Source of the DNA: Bacteroidetes/Chlorobi group bacterium MS-B_bin-24
Lineage (GTDB): Bacteria; Bacteroidota; Ignavibacteria; Kapaibacteriales; UBA2268
Length of the DNA: 47,986 nucleotides
NCBI GenBank assembly: GCA_003731685.1
Contig: RCNO01000017.1
Location: 2,870 to 50,855, forward strand
Direction of reading: 5' to 3'
Shown: in pieces, positions 29,988-39,605 of the stretch
Numbering within the stretch: position 1 is the first letter of the stretch
How the letters are laid out: each line of letters starts with the position of its first letter
Position numbers and translations under genes: made by a program
Notes under the pieces: model-generated
What the model was told of the DNA's origin: nothing
Seen by the model: the letters and a program-made list of their open reading frames with translations, nothing else
Database searches by the model: none

Positions 29988-31037
29988 TTAGTTTAACATA
30001 ATTTGATTTTTATAATACATAATTCGCTCGAAAGAATTGTTAATCCTTTCAATTGAGATTTTATTTTGCTTTATTAGTTCCAAAACAATCTTAATAAATT
30101 TTTGGGGCAAATCTTCGGAATAATCGATTTGATTTGCAAAAAGGAGAATGTCGTTGCCTGCGAGCAAGGCAAGTTCAACTGCTTCCTCGAATGAAAAGTT
30201 ATTCGATATGGATTTCAACTGCAAATCATCGGTGAACACCAGACCGCCAAAGCCTATTTGCTTGCGTAAAATCTCCTCTATCCAAATGTGAGACAGCGAT
30301 GCAGGAAAGTTTGGGTCGAAATTTTTGTTGTAAATATGCCCCACCATAACACCGTTCAAAATTGCATCCCTATTCAAAATCTCATAAGGTTTAAGCTCCA
30401 ACGCACGCCAAGTATTCGTGACATCTGTCCAATCGAAATGCGAATCCTGTTGCGAAGAACCGTGACCCGGAAAATGCTTGGCAACCGAAATTACATTGAA
30501 TTCCTTGTGTGCCTCGATAAAATTTCGTGCAAATTTTGCAACTTCCATCGGGTCGGCAGAAAAGCAACGGTTGTTTTGCACAACAACTTTGTTTTCGGGA
30601 TTGATTGCTAAATCGACAACGGGAGCAAAATTCACATTTATTCCCACATTGTGTAGTGCTTCGGCAATTTTAGAGAAAACAATCTTTGCAGTTTTTTCAT
30701 CATTAATTTGCCCTAATTCTGCGTGCGATGGATAATCTTCGAAACCATTACGGGAGTTCAGGCGCGAAACTTTCCCTCCTTCTTGGTCAATTGCGATAAA
30801 CAGCGGGATTTTCGATGCAGCCGATAAATCTTTGGTAAGTTTTTTAAGTTGTTCTGGGTTTTGTATGTTTCTAATTGAATTGGTTGCAAAGTCCTTTTCG
30901 AATAGAATCACACCACCAAGCAAACCATTTTCGAGATAGTCTTCGAGCCAGCGGCAGTCTTTCAATTCGGTTCCGCGAAAACCTATCATCAGCAATTGAC
31001 AAATTTTTTGCTCCAATGTCAAAGAGTTTGTGAACAT
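29988..31037 (-). CDS. Glycoside hydrolase family 3 / NagZ-like beta-N-acetylhexosaminidase
   Basis: 349 aa; FIAIDQEGGKVSRL, SVAKHFPGHGSSQQDSH, GLVFTDDLQLKSI. Confidence 0.9.
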   Translation of the reverse strand: MFTNSLTLEQKICQLLMIGFRGTELKDCRWLEDYLENGLLGGVILFEKDFATNSIRNIQNPEQLKKLTKDLSAASKIPLFIAIDQEGGKVSRLNSRNGFEDYPSHAELGQINDEKTAKIVFSKIAEALHNVGINVNFAPVVDLAINPENKVVVQNNRCFSADPMEVAKFARNFIEAHKEFNVISVAKHFPGHGSSQQDSHFDWTDVTNTWRALELKPYEILNRDAILNGVMVGHIYNKNFDPNFPASLSHIWIEEILRKQIGFGGLVFTDDLQLKSISNNFSFEEAVELALLAGNDILLFANQIDYSEDLPQKFIKIVLELIKQNKISIERINNSFERIMYYKNQIMLN

Positions 31038-31039
31038 AA

Positions 31040-32236
31040 TTACTCAAAAGATTTGATGACCTTTTCAATACGCTCCAAAGCCCAATCAATTTCTTCTTTG
31101 GTAATAATCAATGGTGGTGCAAATCGAATGACGTGGTCGTGTGTTTCTTTGCAAAGTATTCCCTCGTCTTTCAATCTTTCGCAATATGGTCGCGCAGGTC
31201 CATCGAGTTCAACACCAATCCACAAGCCTTTGCCTCGAACTTCGACAATGTGTTTGCTTTTAATTTGCTTCAATTTCCCTAAAAAATATTCACCCATTCG
31301 AGCAGAGTTTTCAATCATATTCTCTTCGATAAGCACAGAAAGAGATTCTCGAGCAACGCGAGCGGCAAGAGGATTCCCACCGAAAGTCGAGCCGTGGTCG
31401 CCGGGTTTAAAAACACCTAAAACCTCTTTGCTACCCAAAACAGCGGAAACAGGATAGAATCCACCCGAAAGTGCTTTACCAATAATTACCAAATCGGGAT
31501 GCACGCCTTCGTATTCATATGCAAAAAGTTTTCCACTACGTCCCAATCCACTTTGAATTTCATCGCAAATGAAAAGCACATTGTTCTTCCGGCAAATCTC
31601 TTCGGCTTGGCGAAGGTATCCCTCGGGCGGAACGATAATCCCAGCTTCCCCTTGAATTGGTTCAACCAAAAAAGCAGCGGTGTTCTCGTTTATTTTCGAC
31701 TTTAAATCCTCGATATCACCATATTTGACAATTTGAAAGCCCGGGGTAAAAGGTCCAAAACCATCCCGATATTGCGGTTCAGTCGAAAAACTAATTATCG
31801 TTGTGGTTCTGCCGTGGAAATTATTTTCGCAGGCAATGATTTCTGCTTTGTTTTCGGGAATTCCTTTAACCTTGTAGCCCCATTTCCTTGCTGCTTTGAT
31901 TGCAGTTTCGACTGCCTCGGCGCCGGAATTCATTGGCAAAGCCATATCGTAGCCAGTCAAGTCGTGCAATAATTTGTAGAGCAAGGGAAGTTGGTCGTTT
32001 CGAAATGCTCGGCTTGTAAGCGTAACTTTTGTGGCTTGCTCGACAAAAGCTTTCAAAATCCTTGGATGACAATGCCCTTGGTTCACTGCTGAATAAGCAG
32101 CAAGACAATCCAGATAGCGTTTGCCTTCGACATCGTAAACCCAGCAGCCTTCGGCTCGTGTTATTACAACATCGAGAGGATGGTAATTGTGGGCTCCGTA
32201 TTGATTTTCCAATTCAATATAATCCTGTGTTCTCAT
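31040..32236 (-). CDS. rocD: Ornithine-oxo-acid aminotransferase
   Basis: 398 aa; [49 protein letters not shown] lysine in [17 protein letters not shown]. Confidence 0.94.
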   Translation of the reverse strand: MRTQDYIELENQYGAHNYHPLDVVITRAEGCWVYDVEGKRYLDCLAAYSAVNQGHCHPRILKAFVEQATKVTLTSRAFRNDQLPLLYKLLHDLTGYDMALPMNSGAEAVETAIKAARKWGYKVKGIPENKAEIIACENNFHGRTTTIISFSTEPQYRDGFGPFTPGFQIVKYGDIEDLKSKINENTAAFLVEPIQGEAGIIVPPEGYLRQAEEICRKNNVLFICDEIQSGLGRSGKLFAYEYEGVHPDLVIIGKALSGGFYPVSAVLGSKEVLGVFKPGDHGSTFGGNPLAARVARESLSVLIEENMIENSARMGEYFLGKLKQIKSKHIVEVRGKGLWIGVELDGPARPYCERLKDEGILCKETHDHVIRFAPPLIITKEEIDWALERIEKVIKSFE

Positions 32237-32256
32237 TTTAACTCCTTTATTGAATT

Positions 32257-33174
32257 TTAATCATTATCGAGAAGAAGTGTAATCAAAGCCATACGAACGA
32301 ACAACCCATTTTCAGCCTGACGGAAATAAGCTGCGCGTGGGTCGGAATCGACATCACGGCTGATTTCAACCGACCGCGGCAACGGGTGCATAATTATTGA
32401 ATTCTCCTTCATTTTTCTCAAAACATTTGGGGTAATATTGTAAATGCTCAAATCGATATTTTTGTTCTGCAACCTTTCGATGTCGATTCGAGTTTGATAA
32501 ACAACATCAACTTCGGAAATCACTTTATCGACAGAATCCAAAAGCTCATAGGCAACTTTCTTTTCTTCGAGATGTTCAAGAATATCGGGCTTGATTTGAA
32601 GCTCAGGCGGAGCGATAAAATACAATTTCGTCCTTTCGAATTTGCTGAGCAAATAGGCAAGGGAGCGTGCTGTTCTGCCTTTGTCCAAAGCACCGATGAG
32701 AGCAACTTTTAAGCCATCGAGAGTTCCAAGTTCGTTATAAATTGTGTATAAATCCAATAATGCTTGGGTTGGATGTTGACCGCCGGAACCATCACCAGCG
32801 TTGATTATAGGCACTTTCGAGACTTGGGCTGCACGGGCGGCTCCGCCCTCTTCGTGGTGGCGAAGTACAATCAGATCGCAGTAGTTGCCAATAATGCGAA
32901 TTGTGTCCTCGAGCCTTTCCCCCTTGATTTCGGAAGAGAACTCGCGGGCTTGTTCAGTCGAAAGTACCTTTCCCCCCAGTCGAAGCATTGCCGATTCGAA
33001 GGAAAACCGTGTTCTTGTCGATGGAGCATAAAAAAGCGAAGCCATAATGTATCGTTCATAATCCCGAGTACCACCACGCCGAACAATTTTTTCCATCTGG
33101 CGAGTTCGTTTAAAAAGTTCCCAAATTAAAGGCACCGTAAACTGTTGCGATTGAATAATGTGTTCAATTTTCAT
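32257..33174 (-). CDS. pyrB: Aspartate carbamoyltransferase catalytic chain
   Basis: 305 aa; [33 protein letters not shown]. Confidence 0.94.
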   Translation of the reverse strand: MKIEHIIQSQQFTVPLIWELFKRTRQMEKIVRRGGTRDYERYIMASLFYAPSTRTRFSFESAMLRLGGKVLSTEQAREFSSEIKGERLEDTIRIIGNYCDLIVLRHHEEGGAARAAQVSKVPIINAGDGSGGQHPTQALLDLYTIYNELGTLDGLKVALIGALDKGRTARSLAYLLSKFERTKLYFIAPPELQIKPDILEHLEEKKVAYELLDSVDKVISEVDVVYQTRIDIERLQNKNIDLSIYNITPNVLRKMKENSIIMHPLPRSVEISRDVDSDPRAAYFRQAENGLFVRMALITLLLDND

Positions 33175-33188
33175 AATTTAACCTCGAT

Positions 33189-34136
33189 TTATGGCAAAAT
33201 CTGTGTTCCTGCTTTTCCTTCGAGTGCTTCCTCGATGAATTCATACGATGTAATGATAACCTTCTTTCCGCCATTCCTTAAGTATTTGATTGCAGATTGA
33301 ATTTTGGGTCCCATACTTCCAGCGGGGAAATGCCCTTCGTTGTAATATTTTTCAGCCTCATCGGACGAAATGACTGTCAATGGTTTTTGATTAGGCTTTT
33401 TGTAATTTAAATACACATAGTCTGTTGCTGTACTAATCAAAAACAAATCAACATTAAGTTTATTGGCTAAAAGAGCCGAGGAGCGGTCCTTGTCGATTAC
33501 AGCTTCGACCCCAAAAATTTGAGAATCTTGGAAATAAACGGGAATACCGCCTCCACCCAAAGCGATAGTAATAATTCCACAACCAAGGAGATGGCGGATA
33601 ACTTCGATTTCGACGATATCGAGAGGCTCGGGCGATGGTACCACTCTTCGCCATCCACGATTTGCATCTTCGACTATATTCCAACCTAATTTTTTCTTTC
33701 GCTCTTCGGCAGTCTTCCTGTCGTAAAATGGTCCAATCGGTTTAGTTGGATTTTGAAACGCGGGGTCCGCGGGGTCGACTACAACCATCGTCGGTACAAC
33801 CGTCACGGGATTATCGAGATTTTGTTTCTTTAGCTCTTGATAAAAAGCTTTCTGCAAGAGATAACCAATCTCGCTTTGCGTTGTAGCAACACACATATCC
33901 AAAGTATGGGTGTAAACTTCGCTCGAGGCACGCTCGGAACGAATCAAAGCAGCACCCACTTGTGGACCGTTCCCGTGAGTTATAACAACCTTCCATCCAT
34001 TCTTAACCATTTTAACAATGTTTTTTGCCGTCTCGACAGAATTTTGGAACTGCTCGTCCAATGTTCCGCGTTCGCCGGTCTTGATTAAAGAATTTCCGCC
34101 AATAGCAACTAACGCAGTTTTGTTCTCGTTCATCAT
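33189..34136 (-). CDS. arcC: Carbamate kinase
   Basis: 315 aa; ALVAIGGNSLI, VITHGNGPQVG, GGGGIPV, AVIDKDRSSALLA, GSMGPKIQSAI. Confidence 0.95.
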   Translation of the reverse strand: MMNENKTALVAIGGNSLIKTGERGTLDEQFQNSVETAKNIVKMVKNGWKVVITHGNGPQVGAALIRSERASSEVYTHTLDMCVATTQSEIGYLLQKAFYQELKKQNLDNPVTVVPTMVVVDPADPAFQNPTKPIGPFYDRKTAEERKKKLGWNIVEDANRGWRRVVPSPEPLDIVEIEVIRHLLGCGIITIALGGGGIPVYFQDSQIFGVEAVIDKDRSSALLANKLNVDLFLISTATDYVYLNYKKPNQKPLTVISSDEAEKYYNEGHFPAGSMGPKIQSAIKYLRNGGKKVIITSYEFIEEALEGKAGTQILP

Positions 34137-34137
34137 T

Positions 34138-35058
34138 TTATTTATTTTTCATAAGTTCATACATAATAGCCTTTTGCACGTGCAAGCGATTCTCTGCTTC
34201 TTGGAACACAACCGAATTTGGGGAATCAATCACATCGTCGGTAACTTCTTCGCCGCGATGAGCAGGCAAGCAATGCATAAAAATAGCATCGGGCTTTGCA
34301 TAAGCAAACAATTTTGCATTCACTTGATAAGGTGCAAAAATCTTCTTCCGTTTCTCGGCTTCTGCTTCTTGTCCCATCGAAGCCCAAACATCGGTATAAA
34401 CAACATCTGCGTCGCGAACTGCTTCGACGGGGTCGTTCGTTACCTCAATTTTGGCTCCGGTGGCTTTCCCCGCCTCGGTTGCGTTGAAATATGCTTTCAA
34501 ATTTGGCTCAAATCCCGGTGGGGTGGCAACAACAATGTGGGCACCTAATCTCCCAGCTGCGGACATCAATGAATGGGCTACATTGTTTCCATCGCCGACA
34601 TAAACGATTTTTAATCCTTTTATCGTTCCTTTAACTTCAAGGATTGTAAAGTAATCGGCCATTGCTTGGCAGGGATGGGCAAAATCGGTCAAGCCATTGA
34701 TAACTGGGATCCTTGCGTAGCGAGCCATATTTTCGACAATATCGTGCCCGAATGTTCTCACCATAATTCCGTCGACCATTCGCTCTAAATTTTTGGCAAC
34801 ATCGAAGACCGACTCACGCTTCCCAAGATTGATTTCCGCAGGCGAAAGGTAAATGGAGAACCCGCCCAACTGCTGAATCCCAACGTCGAAAGTGGTTCGA
34901 GTTCGCAACGAAGGCTTTTCGAAAATCAAAGCCAGCGTTTTGTAGCGAAGCGCCTCGTAGTAATCCGATGGCTTTTCTTTCATTTTCTTCGCTAAATCGA
35001 AAATGCCAAGAATTTCTTCGGTCGTAAAATCCGTTACTTCGAAAAAATCTTTTTTCAT
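34138..35058 (-). CDS. argF: Ornithine carbamoyltransferase
   Basis: 306 aa; EKPSLRTRTTFDVG, HPCQAMADYFT, HCLPAHRGEEV. Confidence 0.94.
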   Translation of the reverse strand: MKKDFFEVTDFTTEEILGIFDLAKKMKEKPSDYYEALRYKTLALIFEKPSLRTRTTFDVGIQQLGGFSIYLSPAEINLGKRESVFDVAKNLERMVDGIMVRTFGHDIVENMARYARIPVINGLTDFAHPCQAMADYFTILEVKGTIKGLKIVYVGDGNNVAHSLMSAAGRLGAHIVVATPPGFEPNLKAYFNATEAGKATGAKIEVTNDPVEAVRDADVVYTDVWASMGQEAEAEKRKKIFAPYQVNAKLFAYAKPDAIFMHCLPAHRGEEVTDDVIDSPNSVVFQEAENRLHVQKAIMYELMKNK

Positions 35059-35340
35059 AATTAACCTAATTAGTTAAACAAAATAAAATAAATAGAGGGA
35101 AAAAACAAAAGGGGTTAAATCGGGGCGTCGGTGGTATAATGCTTAAATAGAATTATCTTTAATGCACGTGTTTTGGGAAGGCGATACCAACGAAGCAGGT
35201 TTGCCTTCTTTTGAAGGAAATGCTCTTTCCCGTGCAAAAGTTTTTTCATATTTGTCAAGAATAAAAAAACAAAATTACTAATTCTTTTGAAAATAAAGAA
35301 ATTATTCGAACAAAGAGTTTCGTTTGTTGTAAATAAAAAA

Positions 35341-35373
35341 GCGGGGATACATTTCTTTCCAATGTATCCCCGC
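35341..35373 (-). terminator. Rho-independent terminator of the efflux operon
   Basis: 13-bp perfect stem GCGGGGATACATT-TCTTTCC-AATGTATCCCCGC, followed by T6 on the minus strand. Confidence 0.9.
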
Positions 35374-35390
35374 CGTTGAATAATTCAGTT

Positions 35391-38300
35391 TTAATCGGGA
35401 AGTTCTGCCGCGGTGACTTTTCTCTTTTTGAAGATTCTTTGGAATGCTTCGCGCCATTTATCGAATCTTTGATATACAACAGGAACAACGACCAATGTTA
35501 AGAACAAAGAACTCAGCAGACCACCGATGATTACAACAGCCAGACCCGATTTCGACTCGGAACCAGCAGAAGTCGAAACAGCAATGGGCAAAAGTCCAAA
35601 CACCATCGAAAAGGTTGTCATCAATATTGGGCGGAGACGAATTTGACCTGCTTCGAGCAAAGCCTCGCGTGTTGAAAGCCCTTTCTCGAACTTCATATAA
35701 TTGGTTCTATCGACGAGCAAAATACCGTTTTTGGCAACCAAACCAACAAGGGTGATTAACCCAAGAATTGAGTATAGGCTTATTGTTTTCATCGTGAATG
35801 CCAAGCCAAAAAGTGCCCCAATAAGAGCCAATGGAATAGAAAACATAATTACAAGCGGATAAAGATATGAATTATACAGAGCAACTAATATCAAGTAGAC
35901 AAAAGCATTCCCGATTAACAAAGCAACCAAAAGGCTACGGAATGAATCCATCATTGCTTTTTGCTCACCAACAAATTCGAATGTTACCCCGGGGGGCAAT
36001 TTAACATTTTCCAGCTTCTTACGAATTTCGCTTGCGACGTCACCGCTTGCTCGACCAAAAACAGAAGAGTTGACATAAATCGCTGGGGCACGATTCTCGC
36101 GCTCCAATTTCGTTGGACCTACCGATTGATAAACATTAGCAAATTGCTTCAAAAGAATTACTTTCCCTTCGCGATTAACAAACGGGAGATTTTGCACTTC
36201 TTCGACTTTTGAGCGGTCGAACTTGTCCAATTGTATACGAATTGGATAGTCCACAATGCCTTCGGTATATTTCGAATCGTCATTCCCGGTCAGTGCGGTT
36301 CGCAAAGTAGCACCAACTTCCGCAATAGTTAAACCAAAGGCTGCAATTTTATCCCTATCGATTTCCACACGAATTTCGGGCTTGCCTTCTTCGCTCGAAA
36401 GCTGAACATCGGTTGTACCTTTTACTGTCCGAACTACGCTATCGACAATGTTTGCCGCCTTGTATACGCTCTCGTAATTAGGCCCGTTAACGAGGATTTG
36501 AATTGGCTTTCGGCTGCTGGTTCCCAACAAAGTAACAGGCTGTGCAGTAACTCTTACCCCCGGAATTGTATTTATTTTTTCTTTCATCAATTGGCCAAAT
36601 TCATCGGTGGAAACATTTCGCTGATTTTTATCAACGAGAATTGCTGTTATTTGTGCTGTATTGTTCTGGAATTGTCCAAGGAAACCCTCACTCGAAAATC
36701 CAACGTTTGCAAAAACTTTAACAACCTCTGGTTGCTTTCTCAATAGTTCTTCGACTTTTTGTGTAATCTCGTTGGTTTTCTCAATTGTCGAACCTGGCGA
36801 GGTTTCAATAGTAAAAATGATTTCCCCACGGTCTACTTGTGGTAAAAATTCAGTTCCAACAAACCCCATCCCGGGCAGCATCAAAGATACAATCAGAAGC
36901 CCACCAGCGAGAACCATCACCTTTCCACCATTATTCAAAGCCCAACCAAGGATTGAAACATAATAGTTTTCGAGCTTTCTGTATAATTTCTCGGTTAACT
37001 CACTGAATCGTCTTATAAAACCTTTCGACTCTTTTGTTTCCACTTTCGAAAGCCTCGAGGCTAACCAAGGTGTAACAGTAAAGGAAACAAATAGGCTCAT
37101 CAAAGTGGAAAATACTACAACCAAGGCGTATTCCCGCAAGAAATTCCCAATCATACCTGTTATCAATGCAAGGGGGAAGAAGACCACAACATCGACCAAA
37201 GTGATAGAAACTGCAGCCAAGCCAATTTCGTTTCGTCCTCGTATTGCCGCTGTAATTCTGTCCTCGCCCATCTCCAAATGGCGAGTCATGTTCTCTATAA
37301 CCACAATTGAGTCATCGACCAGAATACCAATAACCAACGACATTGCCAGCAAGGTAATAGTATTCAGGGTAAATCCAAAAATATACATAAGAAAGAATGT
37401 AGAAATTAGCGAGGTTGGAATTGCAACCATTACGATTAGAGAGTTGCGAATGCTGTGAAGGAAGATAAACATAACGAAAGCAACGATTAACACAGCAAGT
37501 AGCAAGTCCTTTTTAACCGCATTCGCCGCATCCATAATAAAAGTCGAGTTGTCTTGGGCAATGTCGAATTTTAATCCTATGTTGCTGTATGCTTTTTCCA
37601 AACGAGCAAGTTCTTTGCGAACGAGTTTGCTTACTTCGACCGTGTTTGCGTCGCTTTGCTTTTGAATCAAGATTCCCAACGAAGGAATGTTGTTTAGACG
37701 ATTGATATTGGTAATCTCCTTGATACCATCGCGAACATTTGCAATGTCTTTAAGCCGGATTTCCCCGCCCGAGCGTGTTCGGGCAACCACGTGGTTTTCG
37801 AGCTCTTCCAAAGAATTGAATTTGCCTGCCACTCTCAACACATACTGATTTTCTGGCTCTTTGATGCTTCCCGTTGGGAAATCAATATTCGAAGCAACGA
37901 TAGATTGAACTATTGTATTCAAGGCCAGACCCACAGCTTTGACTTTTTGCATATCAATGTTGACTTGGATTTCTCGTTCTTCGCCGCCTAGTAATTGCAC
38001 CAAACCGACGCCCTCGAGTTTTGAAATGAGTGGCTGAATGTTGTCCTTGACAAACTGATATAACGCTTTGGATTGCAACTTGCTGTAAACATTGGCTCGA
38101 AGAACAGGAACTTCATCGAAAGCCAATTTTGACACTACCGGCTTCCTTGCCTCTTTTGGTAAGAAATCGGATACTTGATTAATTCTCCGCTGAACATCTT
38201 GCAGAGACTTATCGACATCGACATTCATTTCGAGCTCGACGAAGATGAACGAAACACCTTCGCGAGAAGTTGAACGAATGTTCGATATTCCCTCCATCCC

Positions 38301-38516
38301 AGTAATAGCATCTTCCAATGGCTTGGTCACATTGTTCATTACCTCGTAGGGCGAGGCTCCCGGATAGATGGTTTGCACAGTTACAACTGGGGCTGTAAGT
38401 TTTGGAAGAAGCTCATAATTTAATTGGGCAAAGCCATAAATTCCTAATATTCCAAGTACCGAAAAAAACACAACTACAAGTGTTGGTCTTTTTATCGCTA
38501 ATTCTGTTACAGTCAT
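35391..38516 (-). CDS. RND efflux pump inner-membrane transporter (AcrB/HAE1-like)
   Basis: 1041 aa; RPTLVVVFFSVLGILGIYGF, GILVDDSIVVIENMTRH, FVGTEFLPQVDRGEI. Confidence 0.95.
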   Translation of the reverse strand: MTVTELAIKRPTLVVVFFSVLGILGIYGFAQLNYELLPKLTAPVVTVQTIYPGASPYEVMNNVTKPLEDAITGMEGISNIRSTSREGVSFIFVELEMNVDVDKSLQDVQRRINQVSDFLPKEARKPVVSKLAFDEVPVLRANVYSKLQSKALYQFVKDNIQPLISKLEGVGLVQLLGGEEREIQVNIDMQKVKAVGLALNTIVQSIVASNIDFPTGSIKEPENQYVLRVAGKFNSLEELENHVVARTRSGGEIRLKDIANVRDGIKEITNINRLNNIPSLGILIQKQSDANTVEVSKLVRKELARLEKAYSNIGLKFDIAQDNSTFIMDAANAVKKDLLLAVLIVAFVMFIFLHSIRNSLIVMVAIPTSLISTFFLMYIFGFTLNTITLLAMSLVIGILVDDSIVVIENMTRHLEMGEDRITAAIRGRNEIGLAAVSITLVDVVVFFPLALITGMIGNFLREYALVVVFSTLMSLFVSFTVTPWLASRLSKVETKESKGFIRRFSELTEKLYRKLENYYVSILGWALNNGGKVMVLAGGLLIVSLMLPGMGFVGTEFLPQVDRGEIIFTIETSPGSTIEKTNEITQKVEELLRKQPEVVKVFANVGFSSEGFLGQFQNNTAQITAILVDKNQRNVSTDEFGQLMKEKINTIPGVRVTAQPVTLLGTSSRKPIQILVNGPNYESVYKAANIVDSVVRTVKGTTDVQLSSEEGKPEIRVEIDRDKIAAFGLTIAEVGATLRTALTGNDDSKYTEGIVDYPIRIQLDKFDRSKVEEVQNLPFVNREGKVILLKQFANVYQSVGPTKLERENRAPAIYVNSSVFGRASGDVASEIRKKLENVKLPPGVTFEFVGEQKAMMDSFRSLLVALLIGNAFVYLILVALYNSYLYPLVIMFSIPLALIGALFGLAFTMKTISLYSILGLITLVGLVAKNGILLVDRTNYMKFEKGLSTREALLEAGQIRLRPILMTTFSMVFGLLPIAVSTSAGSESKSGLAVVIIGGLLSSLFLTLVVVPVVYQRFDKWREAFQRIFKKRKVTAAELPD

Positions 38517-38530
38517 TTTTAGCCTCCTAA

Positions 38531-39589
38531 TTATTGAACAATTTGAACAGGTGTTCCATCTTTAAGATTTATCAAACCTTCGACAACGACAAGCTCACCT
38601 TCGCGAAGCCCTTGCAGAATCTCCAATTTTTTGCCTATTTCGCTTCCAATCACTATCGGGCGAAGTTTGGCAACATTGTTCTCGACCACATAAACTTTCG
38701 GTTCCTGATAACTGCCAACGAGTGCTTCGCGAGGCATTAGCAAAGTTCGTCCCCGAATTGCCGACGGAATCTTCACTCGAACAAACATTCCAGCTTTCAA
38801 CAAATTGTTCTTGTTTCGGACAAATATCTCCACAGGATAGGTTTTCCCCTCGTCCGCTTTATATCCTATGCTTTGAATAGTGCCAAACATTTTCTCGCCC
38901 GGAAGTATGTCCGATGTGATTTCGACCATATCGCCTTTCTTAATCTTCATTATGTCCTTTTCGGGGACTTGGATTCTTACTTTCACAGTAGAAATATCGA
39001 CAAGATTCATTAGCGGCGTGCCGGACGAAACGACTGCCCCAACTTCTACGGATTTAGAAGTTACAAAACCCGAAAATGGGGCTCGAATTTTTGTATCCTC
39101 GACTTGCTTCTTTGCGATTTTATATTGTGCTTCTGCTGTTTCATATAAAAATTTAAATTGGTCAAGTTGCGACTCTGGGGCAGATTTCTCGGCATAAAGC
39201 TTCTCGTATCGCTCCAAATCGCGCTTGGCTTTCTGGTAGTTCGCCTCAGCAGTTTGTAGATTTGCAAGCTTCATCTCGTCATCAAGTTTAATTAAAACTG
39301 CCCCCTTCGAAACAAAATCCCCAAGATTTGCATTGACCGCAACGACTTTCCCGCTGGCTTCCGAAGCTATACTAACTTCGGCATTGGGCAATACATTGCC
39401 TGTATATTCCAGCGTTAAGTTTATCTCTTCGAACGCTACGCGAGCGACATTGACTGGAAATGTTGTCAATATCACGTTTTTCTTTGCCTTTGCTTGGAAT
39501 TTGCTCCTATTGTTGAGCAAAAGCCCAACCGAAGCAATGATAATCAGAAAAGCAATAATAAGTGTTGTGATTTTCTTTCTACTTTTCAT
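38531..39589 (-). CDS. RND efflux periplasmic adaptor subunit (MFP)
   Basis: 352 aa; GKVVAVNANLGDFVSKGAVLIKLDD...APFSGFVTSKSVEVGAVVSSGTPLMNLVD. Confidence 0.94.
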   Translation of the reverse strand: MKSRKKITTLIIAFLIIIASVGLLLNNRSKFQAKAKKNVILTTFPVNVARVAFEEINLTLEYTGNVLPNAEVSIASEASGKVVAVNANLGDFVSKGAVLIKLDDEMKLANLQTAEANYQKAKRDLERYEKLYAEKSAPESQLDQFKFLYETAEAQYKIAKKQVEDTKIRAPFSGFVTSKSVEVGAVVSSGTPLMNLVDISTVKVRIQVPEKDIMKIKKGDMVEITSDILPGEKMFGTIQSIGYKADEGKTYPVEIFVRNKNNLLKAGMFVRVKIPSAIRGRTLLMPREALVGSYQEPKVYVVENNVAKLRPIVIGSEIGKKLEILQGLREGELVVVEGLINLKDGTPVQIVQ

Positions 39590-39605
39590 TTTTTACCCTT
39601 TCTTT

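Noticed and set aside
35061-35077. Near-palindromic TTAACCTAATTAGTTAA next to the argF start as an operator
   Set aside because: AT-rich context and imperfect symmetry; not distinguishable from background.
35162-35278. Plus-strand 38-codon ORF (MHVFWEGDTNEAGLPSFEGNALSRAKVFSYLSRIKKQNY)
   Set aside because: A faint look of FExNAL-type motifs, but too short and overlapping both the structured segment and the 44-aa minus ORF; not supportable as a gene.
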